Source: Paenibacillus sp. RC334 (lineage in GTDB: Bacteria > Bacillota > Bacilli > Paenibacillales > Paenibacillaceae). Taken from it: a stretch of 64,000 nt of DNA. The stretch's first letter is position 1. Every line of letters begins with the position of its first letter. The notes beneath the pieces are model-generated. The model did no database searches. It saw only the letters and a list, made by a program, of their open reading frames with translations, and had not been told where the DNA came from. Both the position numbers and the translations under genes were made by a program. The stretch spans positions 1,178,001 to 1,242,000 of the forward strand of contig NZ_CP125370.1 in the NCBI RefSeq assembly GCF_030034735.1, in the 5' to 3' direction. Of the stretch, positions 38,784-46,551 are shown piece after piece.

Positions 38784-38943
38784 GGGATGGATTTGAAGCT
38801 GGAGAAGCGGAGCGTTCGCCTGAAAGCTTTCCAAAGGAAAGCTCGCATCGGAAGCATTAGCTTAGTGGGATTCTTACATCTAAATGTCTTACACAATCCA
38901 AAGAATCCCACGGCAACAGCGATCGTAAGATCAAATCCATCCC
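38784..38943 (-). repeat. Cloverleaf-like repeat element, copy D (inverted to copy C)
   Basis: A perfect 13-bp end stem (GGGATGGATTTGA with TCAAATCCATCCC) encloses, on the minus strand, TCTTACGATCGCTGTTG, the hairpin GTGGGATTCTT/AAGAATCCCAC, and GGCGAACGCTCCGCTTCT. It is longer than the other copies because of an extra 8-bp hairpin (AGCTTTCC-AAA-GGAAAGCT at about 38825-38843). It ends 64 bases before manC. Confidence 0.75.
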
Positions 38944-39007
38944 GTAGCGGGCTACTCGACCTTGCCCATCCGATCACCTACCCAAATTAGAGAGGAAGTG
39001 GAGAGTT

Positions 39008-40384
39008 ATGAAGCTCGTACTTTTGTCTGGTGGTTCCGGTAAGAGATTATGGCCTTTGTCCAACGATTCCCGTTCCAAACAATTTTTGAAGGTGCTGGAG
39101 AGTCCGGAGGGTAATTCGGAATCTATGGTGCAGCGGGTGTGGAGACAACTGGGGGATAACGGCTTGTCCGAATCCTCGTTTATTGCAACAGGGAGAGCGC
39201 AGGTTGAAATGATTCAGAGTCAGGTTGGGCAGGATACGCGCATCATTGTTGAGCCGGAACGAAGAGATACTTTTCCCGCGATTGCGTTAACAGCCACTTA
39301 TCTATATTCCATCGTGGGTGTTTCGCCCGATGAAATCGTTGCTATATTGCCGGTAGATCCCTATGTAGAGGATGCTTTCTTTGCTACAGTTGCCCAGTTG
39401 GAACATACTCTTCAGGAGAGTGAAGGCAAGCTTGCGTTAATCGGGGTTGTCCCTTCCTATCCTTCTGAGAAATATGGTTACATTATACCTAAAAATGATG
39501 CCACACAAGGTAGCACAGGCTACCGCAAAGTGAGCCATTTTCAAGAGAAACCCGACCGGGAGCAGGCGGAGCGTCTGATGGAACGCAATGCTCTATGGAA
39601 CTGCGGGGTTTTTGCATTCAAATTGGGTTACTTGCTCGATATCTTGGCATCCAAAGGATTGCCGTTGAACTATGAAGAAATGCAAAAGCAATATTCTTCT
39701 CTGGAAAAAATCAGCTTTGACTATGAGGTAGTCGAGAAGGAGAAGGATATCGTTGTTCTTCCATATGATGGATTCTGGAAGGATTTAGGTACCTGGAACA
39801 CCTTAACGGAAGAAATGTCCCATCAGCAAGTGGGCAGAGGCGTAGTAACGGAGGATTGCGTCAATACGAGCCTTATCAACGAACTGGATATCCCCGTGGC
39901 GATCATCGGAACGAATGATCTGATCGTAGCTGCCAGCCCGGATGGCATCCTTGTGACCAATAAGGCGGAAAGTCCGCGCATCAAGGAAGTGCTCAAGGCT
40001 CATAATCAGCGTCCAATGTACGAAGAGCGCCGTTGGGGTCATTATCGGGTAGTGGATTATGTGAAGTATGACGAGGGCAACGAGGTATTGACCAAGCGAA
40101 TCCGTGTGCTGCAAGGCAAAAATATCAGCTACCAACTTCATTTCAAACGGAGTGAAATTTGGACCATTATTAGCGGTGAAGCGGAAATTATTTTGAATGA
40201 AAAGCTGCATAAGGTGAAGGCTGGTGATGTGGTTCGCATTCCAGAAGGGACGAAGCATAGCATTTTAGCCGTGACCGATGTGGAATTGATCGAGGTACAG
40301 ACAGGTTCTGAGTTGATCGAAGAGGATATTGTCCGTTTTTGCATGGACTGGGATGAAATTTCCCGTCACCAGTTTATTTCATAA
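39008..40384 (+). CDS. manC: Mannose-1-phosphate guanylyltransferase / mannose-6-phosphate isomerase-like
   Basis: AGAGAGGAAG precedes the ATG. The 458-residue protein has the pyrophosphorylase signature KLVLLSGGSGKRLWPLSND, IIVEPERRDTFPAIALTA, FQEKPDREQAERLM, NCGVFAFK, and a C-terminal cupin of the type-II isomerase kind (VLQGKNISYQLHFKRSEIWTIISGEAEIIL, IPEGTKHSI). In bifunctional enzymes the cupin His box reads HHHRxEHW; here it is LHFKRSEIW, so isomerase activity is uncertain. It makes GDP-mannose for mannosyl and, through Gmd and Fcl, fucosyl residues. Its own transcription probably starts in the repeat-rich gap. Confidence 0.93.
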   Translation: MKLVLLSGGSGKRLWPLSNDSRSKQFLKVLESPEGNSESMVQRVWRQLGDNGLSESSFIATGRAQVEMIQSQVGQDTRIIVEPERRDTFPAIALTATYLYSIVGVSPDEIVAILPVDPYVEDAFFATVAQLEHTLQESEGKLALIGVVPSYPSEKYGYIIPKNDATQGSTGYRKVSHFQEKPDREQAERLMERNALWNCGVFAFKLGYLLDILASKGLPLNYEEMQKQYSSLEKISFDYEVVEKEKDIVVLPYDGFWKDLGTWNTLTEEMSHQQVGRGVVTEDCVNTSLINELDIPVAIIGTNDLIVAASPDGILVTNKAESPRIKEVLKAHNQRPMYEERRWGHYRVVDYVKYDEGNEVLTKRIRVLQGKNISYQLHFKRSEIWTIISGEAEIILNEKLHKVKAGDVVRIPEGTKHSILAVTDVELIEVQTGSELIEEDIVRFCMDWDEISRHQFIS

Positions 40385-40442
40385 ATGAGCATCTTGCAAC
40401 CATCCTGGAAGATAAAAAAGGACTCATTTATGAAGTTTTTTA
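40381..40442 (+). terminator. Probable terminator after manC
   Basis: ATAAATGAG at the manC stop pairs with CTCATTTAT 33 bases later and is followed by GAAGTTTTTT. The loop is long, so it is a moderate candidate. Confidence 0.5.
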
Positions 40443-40531
40443 GCCCGAACTGTCGAAAATACGCGAAAATCTGTAAATTCATGAACATGACCTATTAAAT
40501 TTTGGTAAAAAAAAGTCGATACTTAGGGTAA

Positions 40532-40551
40532 GAAGGAATCCAAACTCCTTC
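40532..40551 (+). promoter_or_regulatory. Anti-P1 hairpin upstream of the riboswitch
   Basis: GAAGGA (40532-40537) pairs with TCCTTC (40546-40551). The same TCCTTC is the left arm of riboswitch stem P1, so the two pairings exclude each other. This gives a simple switch: hairpin formed, ribosome site free; P1 formed, ribosome site hidden. Confidence 0.55.
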
Positions 40552-40640
40552 CACGATAAACGCAGCCCTGTTGAAAGGCAGGTACGCAAAGCTAAAGGGC
40601 CTTCCGTGAGGATGGCAGCCTGGCTACCGAAAGGAAGAGC
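40545..40640 (+). promoter_or_regulatory. Cyclic di-GMP-I (GEMM-I) riboswitch before the GH26 mannanase
   Basis: The core matches the GEMM-I pattern: CACGATAAACGCAG, stem P2 capped by the GAAA tetraloop (CCTGTT-GAAA-GGCAGG), the hallmark ACGCAAAGCTA, stem P3 with its GTGA loop, and GATGGCAGCC...GGCTACCG closing the aptamer. P1 pairs CTCCTTCC (40545-40552) with GGAAGAG (40633-40639), and this right arm contains the Shine-Dalgarno sequence of the GTG start at 40645. Ligand binding should therefore lower translation of the mannanase. The class is known to bind c-di-GMP; the off direction is inferred from the pairing. Confidence 0.9.
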
Positions 40641-40644
40641 GAGA

Positions 40645-42237
40645 GTGAGCCCCTATTTTACCCCTGTGTATCGATTGATACGCAGTGTACTCCCCGTTGT
40701 TATGCTTTTTTCCTTGTTGCCCGCCGGTTTTGGTGAATCTCTGTCCGTGGCGAATGCTGCCACATTACAGCCTGTTAATTCGGACGCTTCTGCTGAGGCC
40801 CGTGAACTATACAACTATTTGATCAGCATCTCGGGAAAAAAGATGGTCACAGGTCAACATGATTATTTGGAAAGTCCGGATGAATTAAGCAACAAGGTCC
40901 AGAAAATCAGTAAGGCGTATGCTGGTGTACATGGCTACGAGATGGGAGCCATCTCCGGCCAGTCCGCCGCTACGGAGGCAGCACAACGTAAAAATGTCAT
41001 CGATAGCGCCATACGTTGGAGTAGAGCTGGCGGAATGGTTACGATGACTTATCATGAACCGCTGCCGGGTAAACCACTGACTTGGGCCAATGTGCAGGCG
41101 AAAGTAAGCCAGGCGGAGTTCAATAAATACGTGACGCCGGGTACTACGCAGTATAATCTTCTCATTGCCGATCTGGATAAGGTCGCTGTATCGTTAAAGC
41201 AGCTTCGTGATGCAGGCGTTCCAGTATTATGGAGACCTTACCACGAAATGAACGGCGACTGGTTCTGGTGGGGAAACAAAAACAATTTCAATCAGCTCTG
41301 GAATATCATGTATGACCGTTTTGTAAACACGCATCAACTAAACAATCTGCTGTGGGTATGGAGTCCGAACGCGCCTAATTCGTACACTGTTCCATATACC
41401 CCGAAATATCCGGGGGATGACAAAGTGGATATTTTGGCTGTAGACATTTACAACCATGATTTTAAGCAAAGCCATTACGAAGGACTGCTCGGACTGGCAC
41501 GGAATAAGCCGATTGCCATTGGGGAACACGGTGAGGTGCCCAGTCCCGAGGTGATGCAGGCTCAGCCAAAATGGGTGTATTCCATGACCTGGGGCAAGAT
41601 GCTGACCGAAAATAACACGACGGATCAGATTCAGGATTATATGAATGATTCGACAAGCTTGACGCGGGATGATGTGAAAAAAGGGTTAGCTGCGATGAAA
41701 GAACCTGAGACGGAGCTACCGACCGTACCGGACACGGGGCCAAACGATCCAACTCCGGCTCCGCCAGTGGTAAGTAAACCAGCCCCGCCTTCCGTTCCGG
41801 ATATGGTCTACGTGAACGGGCTGCGGGGTGAATATTTTAACAGCATGGATCTGGACGGCACCGCTGTTTTGGTTCGTACAGACAGTAAGCTGGATTATAA
41901 CTGGCGTGCGGCCTCGCCTGATCCCGAGGTGAAGGCTGATCAGTTCTCGGTCCGCTGGACGGGCAAAATCAAGCCGCAATATAGTGAGACCTATACGCTT
42001 ACCACGATATCCGATGATGGCATTCGTGTATGGGTAGACGGCAAGCTGGTTATTGATAGCTGGTTCAAACAAAGCTGGACAGAACGCAAGGACAGCATTA
42101 CCTTGCAAGCAGGCAAAATGGCAGATTTGAAAGTTGAATATTATGATGAAAAAGGCGACGCAATGGCACGTCTGATGTGGGAAAGTCAGCATGAAGCGAA
42201 AGCGGTAATTCCCGGCAACGCTTTGTTTCTTCCTTGA
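40645..42237 (+). CDS. pepM: Secreted GH26 beta-mannanase with PA14 domain
   Basis: The GTG at 40645 has GGAAG at 7 bases; the frame is open back to a GTG at 40606, but that lies in the riboswitch. The 530-residue protein has a signal peptide (about residues 1-37, ending VANAA), a GH26 TIM barrel (GQHDYLESP, MTYHEPLP, WRPYHEMNGDWFWWGN with acid/base Glu201, WVWSPN, IAIGEHGEVP with nucleophile Glu294), a Pro/Thr linker at about 360-390 and a C-terminal PA14 carbohydrate-binding domain (GLRGEYFN, VRWTGKI, SDDGIRVWVDGKLVIDSW). It should cut beta-mannosidic bonds outside the cell, perhaps in the mannose-containing EPS made here. Control by the riboswitch ties it to c-di-GMP. Confidence 0.93.
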   Translation: MSPYFTPVYRLIRSVLPVVMLFSLLPAGFGESLSVANAATLQPVNSDASAEARELYNYLISISGKKMVTGQHDYLESPDELSNKVQKISKAYAGVHGYEMGAISGQSAATEAAQRKNVIDSAIRWSRAGGMVTMTYHEPLPGKPLTWANVQAKVSQAEFNKYVTPGTTQYNLLIADLDKVAVSLKQLRDAGVPVLWRPYHEMNGDWFWWGNKNNFNQLWNIMYDRFVNTHQLNNLLWVWSPNAPNSYTVPYTPKYPGDDKVDILAVDIYNHDFKQSHYEGLLGLARNKPIAIGEHGEVPSPEVMQAQPKWVYSMTWGKMLTENNTTDQIQDYMNDSTSLTRDDVKKGLAAMKEPETELPTVPDTGPNDPTPAPPVVSKPAPPSVPDMVYVNGLRGEYFNSMDLDGTAVLVRTDSKLDYNWRAASPDPEVKADQFSVRWTGKIKPQYSETYTLTTISDDGIRVWVDGKLVIDSWFKQSWTERKDSITLQAGKMADLKVEYYDEKGDAMARLMWESQHEAKAVIPGNALFLP

Positions 42238-42286
42238 TATATACTCTTTCCCCGCCAAAAATTTTGAGGAGAGAGGGTGGAGCACA

Positions 42287-44576
42287 ATGATGAAAAAATG
42301 GTTGACCCAAAGGTATATAGTATTATTGGCCGGGCTGCTGGGGGTCGCAGCTATAGCGATGATCGCCTGGTTTATTCATACGCCTCCCAAGAGTGAAGAA
42401 CTTCAGACGATTAAAGTAGCGGCGGCCAGTCCGGTATGGAAACTCGGTCAGCGGGATGACTCTTCAGCAGAATTTAAAGGTATGGTCGGTAAGGACAATG
42501 TCAATATTTCGGCGGCCTCCACCGAGTCGTCTGCTAAAGGAGCATCGTCAGCGATGTCCATAGCAGAGAGTACAACGGCTCCGGTATTGCTCAGCAGTGG
42601 AGATATTCCTCCCGGTTTAAATGCGTCCATGAATCCTGAACTATCACTCCAGTACAAGCTGGATCAGGTTCCTCCCAACGGGATGATATTCCGTGTACGG
42701 ATTTTGGATGCGGGCAAAGCCGTTCCCCAAATGGCTGTATTTTCAAATCATCAGCTGTCCGGTATCATTCAGATTGCCGGGGTTTCCGGCACAGGCAGTG
42801 CATATAATTTCAAAAACAACTACGAGCTGTATATCCCCAAAGAGCAATTGCAAAGCGGTGTTAACGTACTCAAGCTAAAGACAGCGCGCTGCCTATACTG
42901 CTCCTCTGCTGAAGATAAAAATGTGTGGTGGACTTGGGATGACTTGAGCTTGGAGACGTTAGCTTCACCTGCGACTGAGCCGATACACGGTAAATATATA
43001 CTGACCGGAACGAATGTGAACAATAAAGAATTTTATTATGATCAGGGTGCAGTAAAACATTTACCATACGTTCTCAAATGGCTGGGAATTGCATATAGCG
43101 GCAATGTCATGAGAGTCACATGCGCTAGTAATGTGAACAAGGCATGCACAGACGTGGAAGAGTACTACCAAACGTTGAAGCAGTATAATATGCAATCGTC
43201 GGCTTTGTATTTATATACGGGCGATATCAAGCTGCAAAAAGACGGCTCCCTGCCGGAGACGGCCAAGCAGAAATTGCGCGATTATGTAAAAAAATATGGT
43301 TCATACCTGCAATATTATGAAGTGGATAATGAACCGGGATTGTTTAACCGCTCGAAAGCGGTCAATCTGGCCGTGGCCCAAGTGGCTGAATACGGAAGGT
43401 AAGCAATTGGCGCCACATCTCAAAACGGTAGCGCCGGGCTGGGCCTACTGGCCGACGTATTCGACCAAGGCTTGTAAAAACCAAACCGGAGGTACGCTGA
43501 AATGCGGCGATCCGGATGGATGGGAGCGGGACCCGGCACAACGTAAACAGCTGGAGGATGTCACCGACCTGACTAACGGGCACGCCTACGGCGAATCGTA
43601 TAATGAAGAGGGCGGGGGCAGCTTCGTTCAAAATCTGAAAACCTTCGGCGGTTCAAGCAATGGGCTGGAGAAGAAGATGCTGAATACGGAGTTTGGTACG
43701 AACGATACGCATCGGGACAACCCTGATTACGGGGCCAGTCAGCCACAAGCAGCAGCATTCGACCGGATTATGCGTTCGCAGATCGGTTTTGCCAATATGT
43801 TTATCCAGCATGCTGCTTTTTATAAGGACTACACGCTGTTTAAAACCGGCTTTGACCTGCAAAATCACAATCCGGCGAATACGGAAATTTATCCGTTCGG
43901 ACAAGGGCAGGACAGCCGTGTAAACATCATGAGACGCTTGAGTCTGGCTTATGCCACACACGGGAAACCATTGACTTATACGGTCCTGAATCCGGAGGAA
44001 ACGAAGGATAAGATGGTCTATGTCCGTACAGTGGATACGTCTAAGCTTAAACCGCTGGCTGGCAGTGGGGCCACCTCGGACAAATTGCTAGTGAACCTGG
44101 TGAATTTTGAATCCACAGCACAGACGATCCGTGTACGGGTGACGATGCCGAAAGCCGGTTTGTACACGGGTGAACGCTTCGGAGCTGGCTCTACGTACAG
44201 CCAGGCACAGCGTTCCATATCCGGACTCAAGGCTTCGCCTGCCCTTGATTTTGAAGAAAAGCTGGGTCCCGGAGAGTCGGTGCAATACATTCTGGAACTG
44301 AAAAGTACAGATCAGACCGCAGCTTCGGCTCCTACAGAGGTGAAGGCCGCCTCTGTTCAGGAAGGCGCGGTAAAGATCAATTGGCTTCAGGCAGAAGGCG
44401 TATCCGCCTATGATGTACTGCGTGCGGACGGGACAAACGGGGCGTATCAGGTGATTGCATCGGAAGTAGTGGGAAGCGCGTATACGGACCACACGGTGAA
44501 AGCCGGAAGTCACTACGCTTACAAAGTCCGAGCGACTGGGGGCACCCAAGTGTCCCCGGCGGCCGAGGTCGCTTAA
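42287..44576 (+). pseudogene. pepN: Membrane-anchored clan GH-A glycosidase with Fn3 domain, split by one frameshift
   Basis: Two overlapping frames (42287-43402 and from about 43395 to 44576) join to one protein of about 760 residues. It has an N-terminal membrane anchor (about residues 13-32), a Ser/Ala linker, a beta-sandwich (GMIFRVRILDAGKAVPQMAV), then a TIM barrel with YYEVDNEPGLF (acid/base-type Glu) and MLNTEFGTND (nucleophile-type Glu), a beta domain, and a C-terminal fibronectin III domain (APTEVKAASVQEGAVKINW). The break near 43393-43402 needs removal of one base to read on to LAPHLKTVAPGWAYW. The GH family within clan A is unsure (GH5/39-like). It may trim or release EPS at the cell surface. 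Confidence 0.75.
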
Positions 44577-44642
44577 TCAGGACAGATACAGAGTAGGACC
44601 AGCGTCGAAGAATACCTTACATGCAACCGAAAATAGAATGCC

Positions 44643-44686
44643 AAAGAACCTATCAGGAGAAAGTAGGACCTGACAGGTTCTTTTTT
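44643..44686 (+). terminator. Intrinsic terminator at the end of EPS module 1
   Basis: AAAGAACCTATCAGG pairs with CCTGACAGGTTCTTT (one mismatch), followed by a T run. Confidence 0.85.
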
Positions 44687-44886
44687 ATCTGTAAATGGTT
44701 CTGATTTGGAAGTTCATTGCGTATATTTCAGAAGAAAATCCGAAAATCCTTTAATTTTCTCGCCATAAGACGACAACATTACAGGTATGTATTCATATAT
44801 AATAGTTTTGCTCATAACTATACATACATGGTTTGTGGGGATTCTCTTTCCAGTGACCAAGAATGATAAAGTGAGGTAAGTGCCGA

Positions 44887-45069
44887 ATGAACAAGGAGAC
44901 TGAATCAGGAATGGACAACCCTCTTCTACGAAACAACGAACGGAAAGCAGACAAACCTGTCGTCCACTTGGACATCCGGGATATTTTGCTTCAATGCGGC
45001 ATCACAATGCCGCATTGTCTACAGAGCGAAGCTGACGGAACCAAGGACCGAAAGGATAAGAGCTTGTAA
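44887..45069 (+). CDS. Possible small protein (60 aa) next to the XRE repressor
   Basis: An open frame starts MNKETESGMDNPLLRNNERK, with GTGAGG about 10 bases upstream, and ends in a Lys/Asp-rich tail. The middle (VVHLDIRDILLQCGI) could be a short amphipathic helix. It lies tail to tail with the XRE gene, with a small ACCGG-TTG-CCGGT-type hairpin (about 45073-45085) between them. No family is recognised. A small antagonist of the repressor, by analogy with SinI/SinR, is conceivable but unsupported by sequence. Confidence 0.35.
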   Translation: MNKETESGMDNPLLRNNERKADKPVVHLDIRDILLQCGITMPHCLQSEADGTKDRKDKSL

Positions 45070-45123
45070 AATACCGGTTGCCGGTACTGCTTAAAATAGG
45101 AGTGAACCGGCTCCCACCCTTCT

Positions 45124-45492
45124 TTATTCCATCATTCGTTCCATGCGGACAAACGCGATAAAACGCTTGGCTTCTTCCTCAGACAAAGTTCGTCCATCAA
45201 TGGTCAAATTAAAACGTTGCAGGATATCTTCATCGGACAGCTCCAACTGGTCCACAAATTCCCTCACAGCTGAATCCAAAATTGCTGCCGGATGGCTAGT
45301 GCGTCCTACCAAGTAATCAATGGATACCCCGAAAATGTCTGCAAGCTTGGTCAGTATCTCAAAATCTGGCTTGCGCCGGTTTTTTTCATAGTGAGAAAGA
45401 GCCGCCCGCGTAATTCCGAGGGATTGTGCTAGTTCCTCTTGTTTTAATCCCTTATATTCCCGTAATTCAGCGATGCGGGTGCCATAATTCAT
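45124..45492 (-). CDS. XRE-family repressor at the EPS module boundary
   Basis: AGGAGG on the minus strand precedes the ATG. The 122-residue protein has an N-terminal XRE helix-turn-helix (RIAELREYKGLKQEELAQSL, GITRAALSHYEKNRRKPDFE, LADIFGVSIDYLVGR) and a C-terminal oligomerisation tail (LTIDGRTLSEEEAKRFIAFV). This build is typical of small SinR/ImmR-like repressors. It is divergent from pepO, and two GATAC-N5-GTATC palindromes lie in the shared region, one inside the pepO promoter. The direct expectation is repression of module 2 and of itself. It is the only minus-strand gene in the EPS locus. Confidence 0.9.
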   Translation of the reverse strand: MNYGTRIAELREYKGLKQEELAQSLGITRAALSHYEKNRRKPDFEILTKLADIFGVSIDYLVGRTSHPAAILDSAVREFVDQLELSDEDILQRFNLTIDGRTLSEEEAKRFIAFVRMERMME

Positions 45493-45544
45493 CTGATATT
45501 CCTCCTGAATGCAAGGTTGAGAAAGAAAAAAAGCAAGTTTACGC

Positions 45545-45573
45545 TTGACAAGATACGTTTTGTATCATAAATT
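45545..45573 (+). promoter_or_regulatory. Probable promoter of EPS module 2
   Basis: A perfect TTGACA (45545-45550), 17-base spacer, and TAAATT (45568-45573) face pepO. The first XRE-type palindrome (45552-45566) fills the spacer, so a bound repressor would block RNA polymerase. Confidence 0.6.
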
Positions 45574-45598
45574 AGTTATGTAAGATACATAACGTATC
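45552..45598. promoter_or_regulatory. Tandem operator pair for the XRE repressor
   Basis: GATAC-GTTTT-GTATC (45552-45566) and GATAC-ATAAC-GTATC (45584-45598) share arms and spacer length, with centres 32 bases apart, about three helical turns. They lie between the divergent XRE and pepO genes. Confidence 0.7.
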
Positions 45599-45801
45599 TA
45601 TATTTTATAGTTTTAACCATATGTTATCGTTCATATACCCTGGGAGGCCACCGATGGTTTAGCACTTGTGCTTATTCGCTGGCTAGACCCTCTATGCGCT
45701 ATTATACAACATTTTACTATAGATTATATGGTCATGCTATGCAGAGGATCAGTACAAGCGTCATTGCATCGAAAACAAGTCAATCAGAGAGGACTGGTCT
45801 T
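45599..45801 (+). promoter_or_regulatory. Leader of pepO with a nested hairpin
   Basis: About 200 bases lie between the operators and the GTG start of pepO. An open frame from 45694 covers the second half but lacks a ribosome site before 45780, so I treat it as untranslated. GGTTTAGC (45656-45663) pairs with GCTAGACC (45682-45689), enclosing a small GCAC-TT-GTGC hairpin. No known riboswitch is recognised. Confidence 0.35.
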
Positions 45802-46551
45802 GTGCAGCTGAAAGAGTACATTCGTATGATCCAAAAAAGAATATGGTTGATTAGCGGTATCGTATTGTTGGTATGTGCTGTGGTGGGTGTGAAAAATGTA
45901 TATTTTACCCCTCAGATTTATGAAGCGACAGCGAAGCTTATTATCAACCAGACGCCAAGGCCGGATCGTGCGGGTGTCGTCGATTACAGTGTCGTTCAAA
46001 CGAATATAGCCTTAACGAACTCCTATAAGCAAATTATGATGTCCTCGGCAATTATGGACCAGGTGGTCGCCAGCTTCCCCGATCTCAAGGTCACTCCGTC
46101 AGCTCTGACGCAAAAACTAAGAGTAAATACCGCAGGTGATTCACAGGTCATGGATTTAACAATCCGTGATTTATCGTATACGAAGGCTGTCAAAACCGTA
46201 AATGCGGTAGCCAAAGTATTCAAACGACAAATTCCCTCTATCATGAAAATGGACAACGTCACGATTCTAAGCGAAGCCAGTCTGACTGAACCGGCTGTTC
46301 CTGTGAACAGTAATCCCGCTATACAGATGCTTATTGCTTTTTCCGCCTCCTTGTTGCTGGGTATAGGCTTGGCGTTTTTGCTGGAAGTGCTGGACGATAC
46401 CTTTAAAAATGAAGAGGATGTTGAAAAAGAACTCGGCCTGCCTACCCTGTCCCTGATTACGAAAATGAAAAAAGAAGACAAACGCTCCGACGGTTCAGCT
46501 ACAACTCCCAAACAGGTAGGTGAAGGACAATATGCCGCGATTAATCAATAA
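45802..46551 (+). CDS. pepO: Polysaccharide chain-length / BY-kinase adaptor (Wzz type), module 2
   Basis: The GTG at 45802 with AGAGAGGA upstream gives VQLKEYIRMIQKRIWLI, in register with PepA; upstream in-frame ATGs have no ribosome site. The 249-residue protein has two membrane segments (about 16-34 and 175-195) around a Wzz loop (ATAKLIINQ, TNSYKQIMMSSAIMDQVV) and a cytoplasmic tail ending GQYAAINQ. It is a paralogue of PepA, and like pepA its last codons overlap the kinase gene (20 bases). First gene of the second EPS operon. Confidence 0.9.
   Translation: MQLKEYIRMIQKRIWLISGIVLLVCAVVGVKNVYFTPQIYEATAKLIINQTPRPDRAGVVDYSVVQTNIALTNSYKQIMMSSAIMDQVVASFPDLKVTPSALTQKLRVNTAGDSQVMDLTIRDLSYTKAVKTVNAVAKVFKRQIPSIMKMDNVTILSEASLTEPAVPVNSNPAIQMLIAFSASLLLGIGLAFLLEVLDDTFKNEEDVEKELGLPTLSLITKMKKEDKRSDGSATTPKQVGEGQYAAINQ

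Larger units (their letters stand above)
38261..39007. other. Repeat-rich non-coding gap between ugdH1 and manC
   Basis: This 747-base gap has several open frames but none with a ribosome site or protein-like composition. It carries an inverted pair of the cloverleaf-like element (38327-38441 and 38784-38943), a perfect 14-bp hairpin (38514-38552), and three imperfect 39-40-base tandem units each starting GCTCCTTC (38540 to about 38646). The central part resembles that of the gap at 52706-53235, so the whole block appears twice in the locus. It separates the pepA-ugdH1 operon from manC. Confidence 0.7.

Noticed and set aside
38327..38943. Insertion sequence between inverted repeats
   Set aside because: No transposase frame lies between the copies and no target-site duplication was evident.
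38462..38990. Open frames on both strands of the ugdH1-manC gap
   Set aside because: They overlap the structured repeats, have no ribosome sites and are rich in Arg, Ala and Leu as expected from GC-rich inverted repeats.
45694..45801. N-terminal extension of PepO from the upstream ATG at 45694
   Set aside because: No ribosome site; the GTG at 45802 has one and aligns with the start of PepA.
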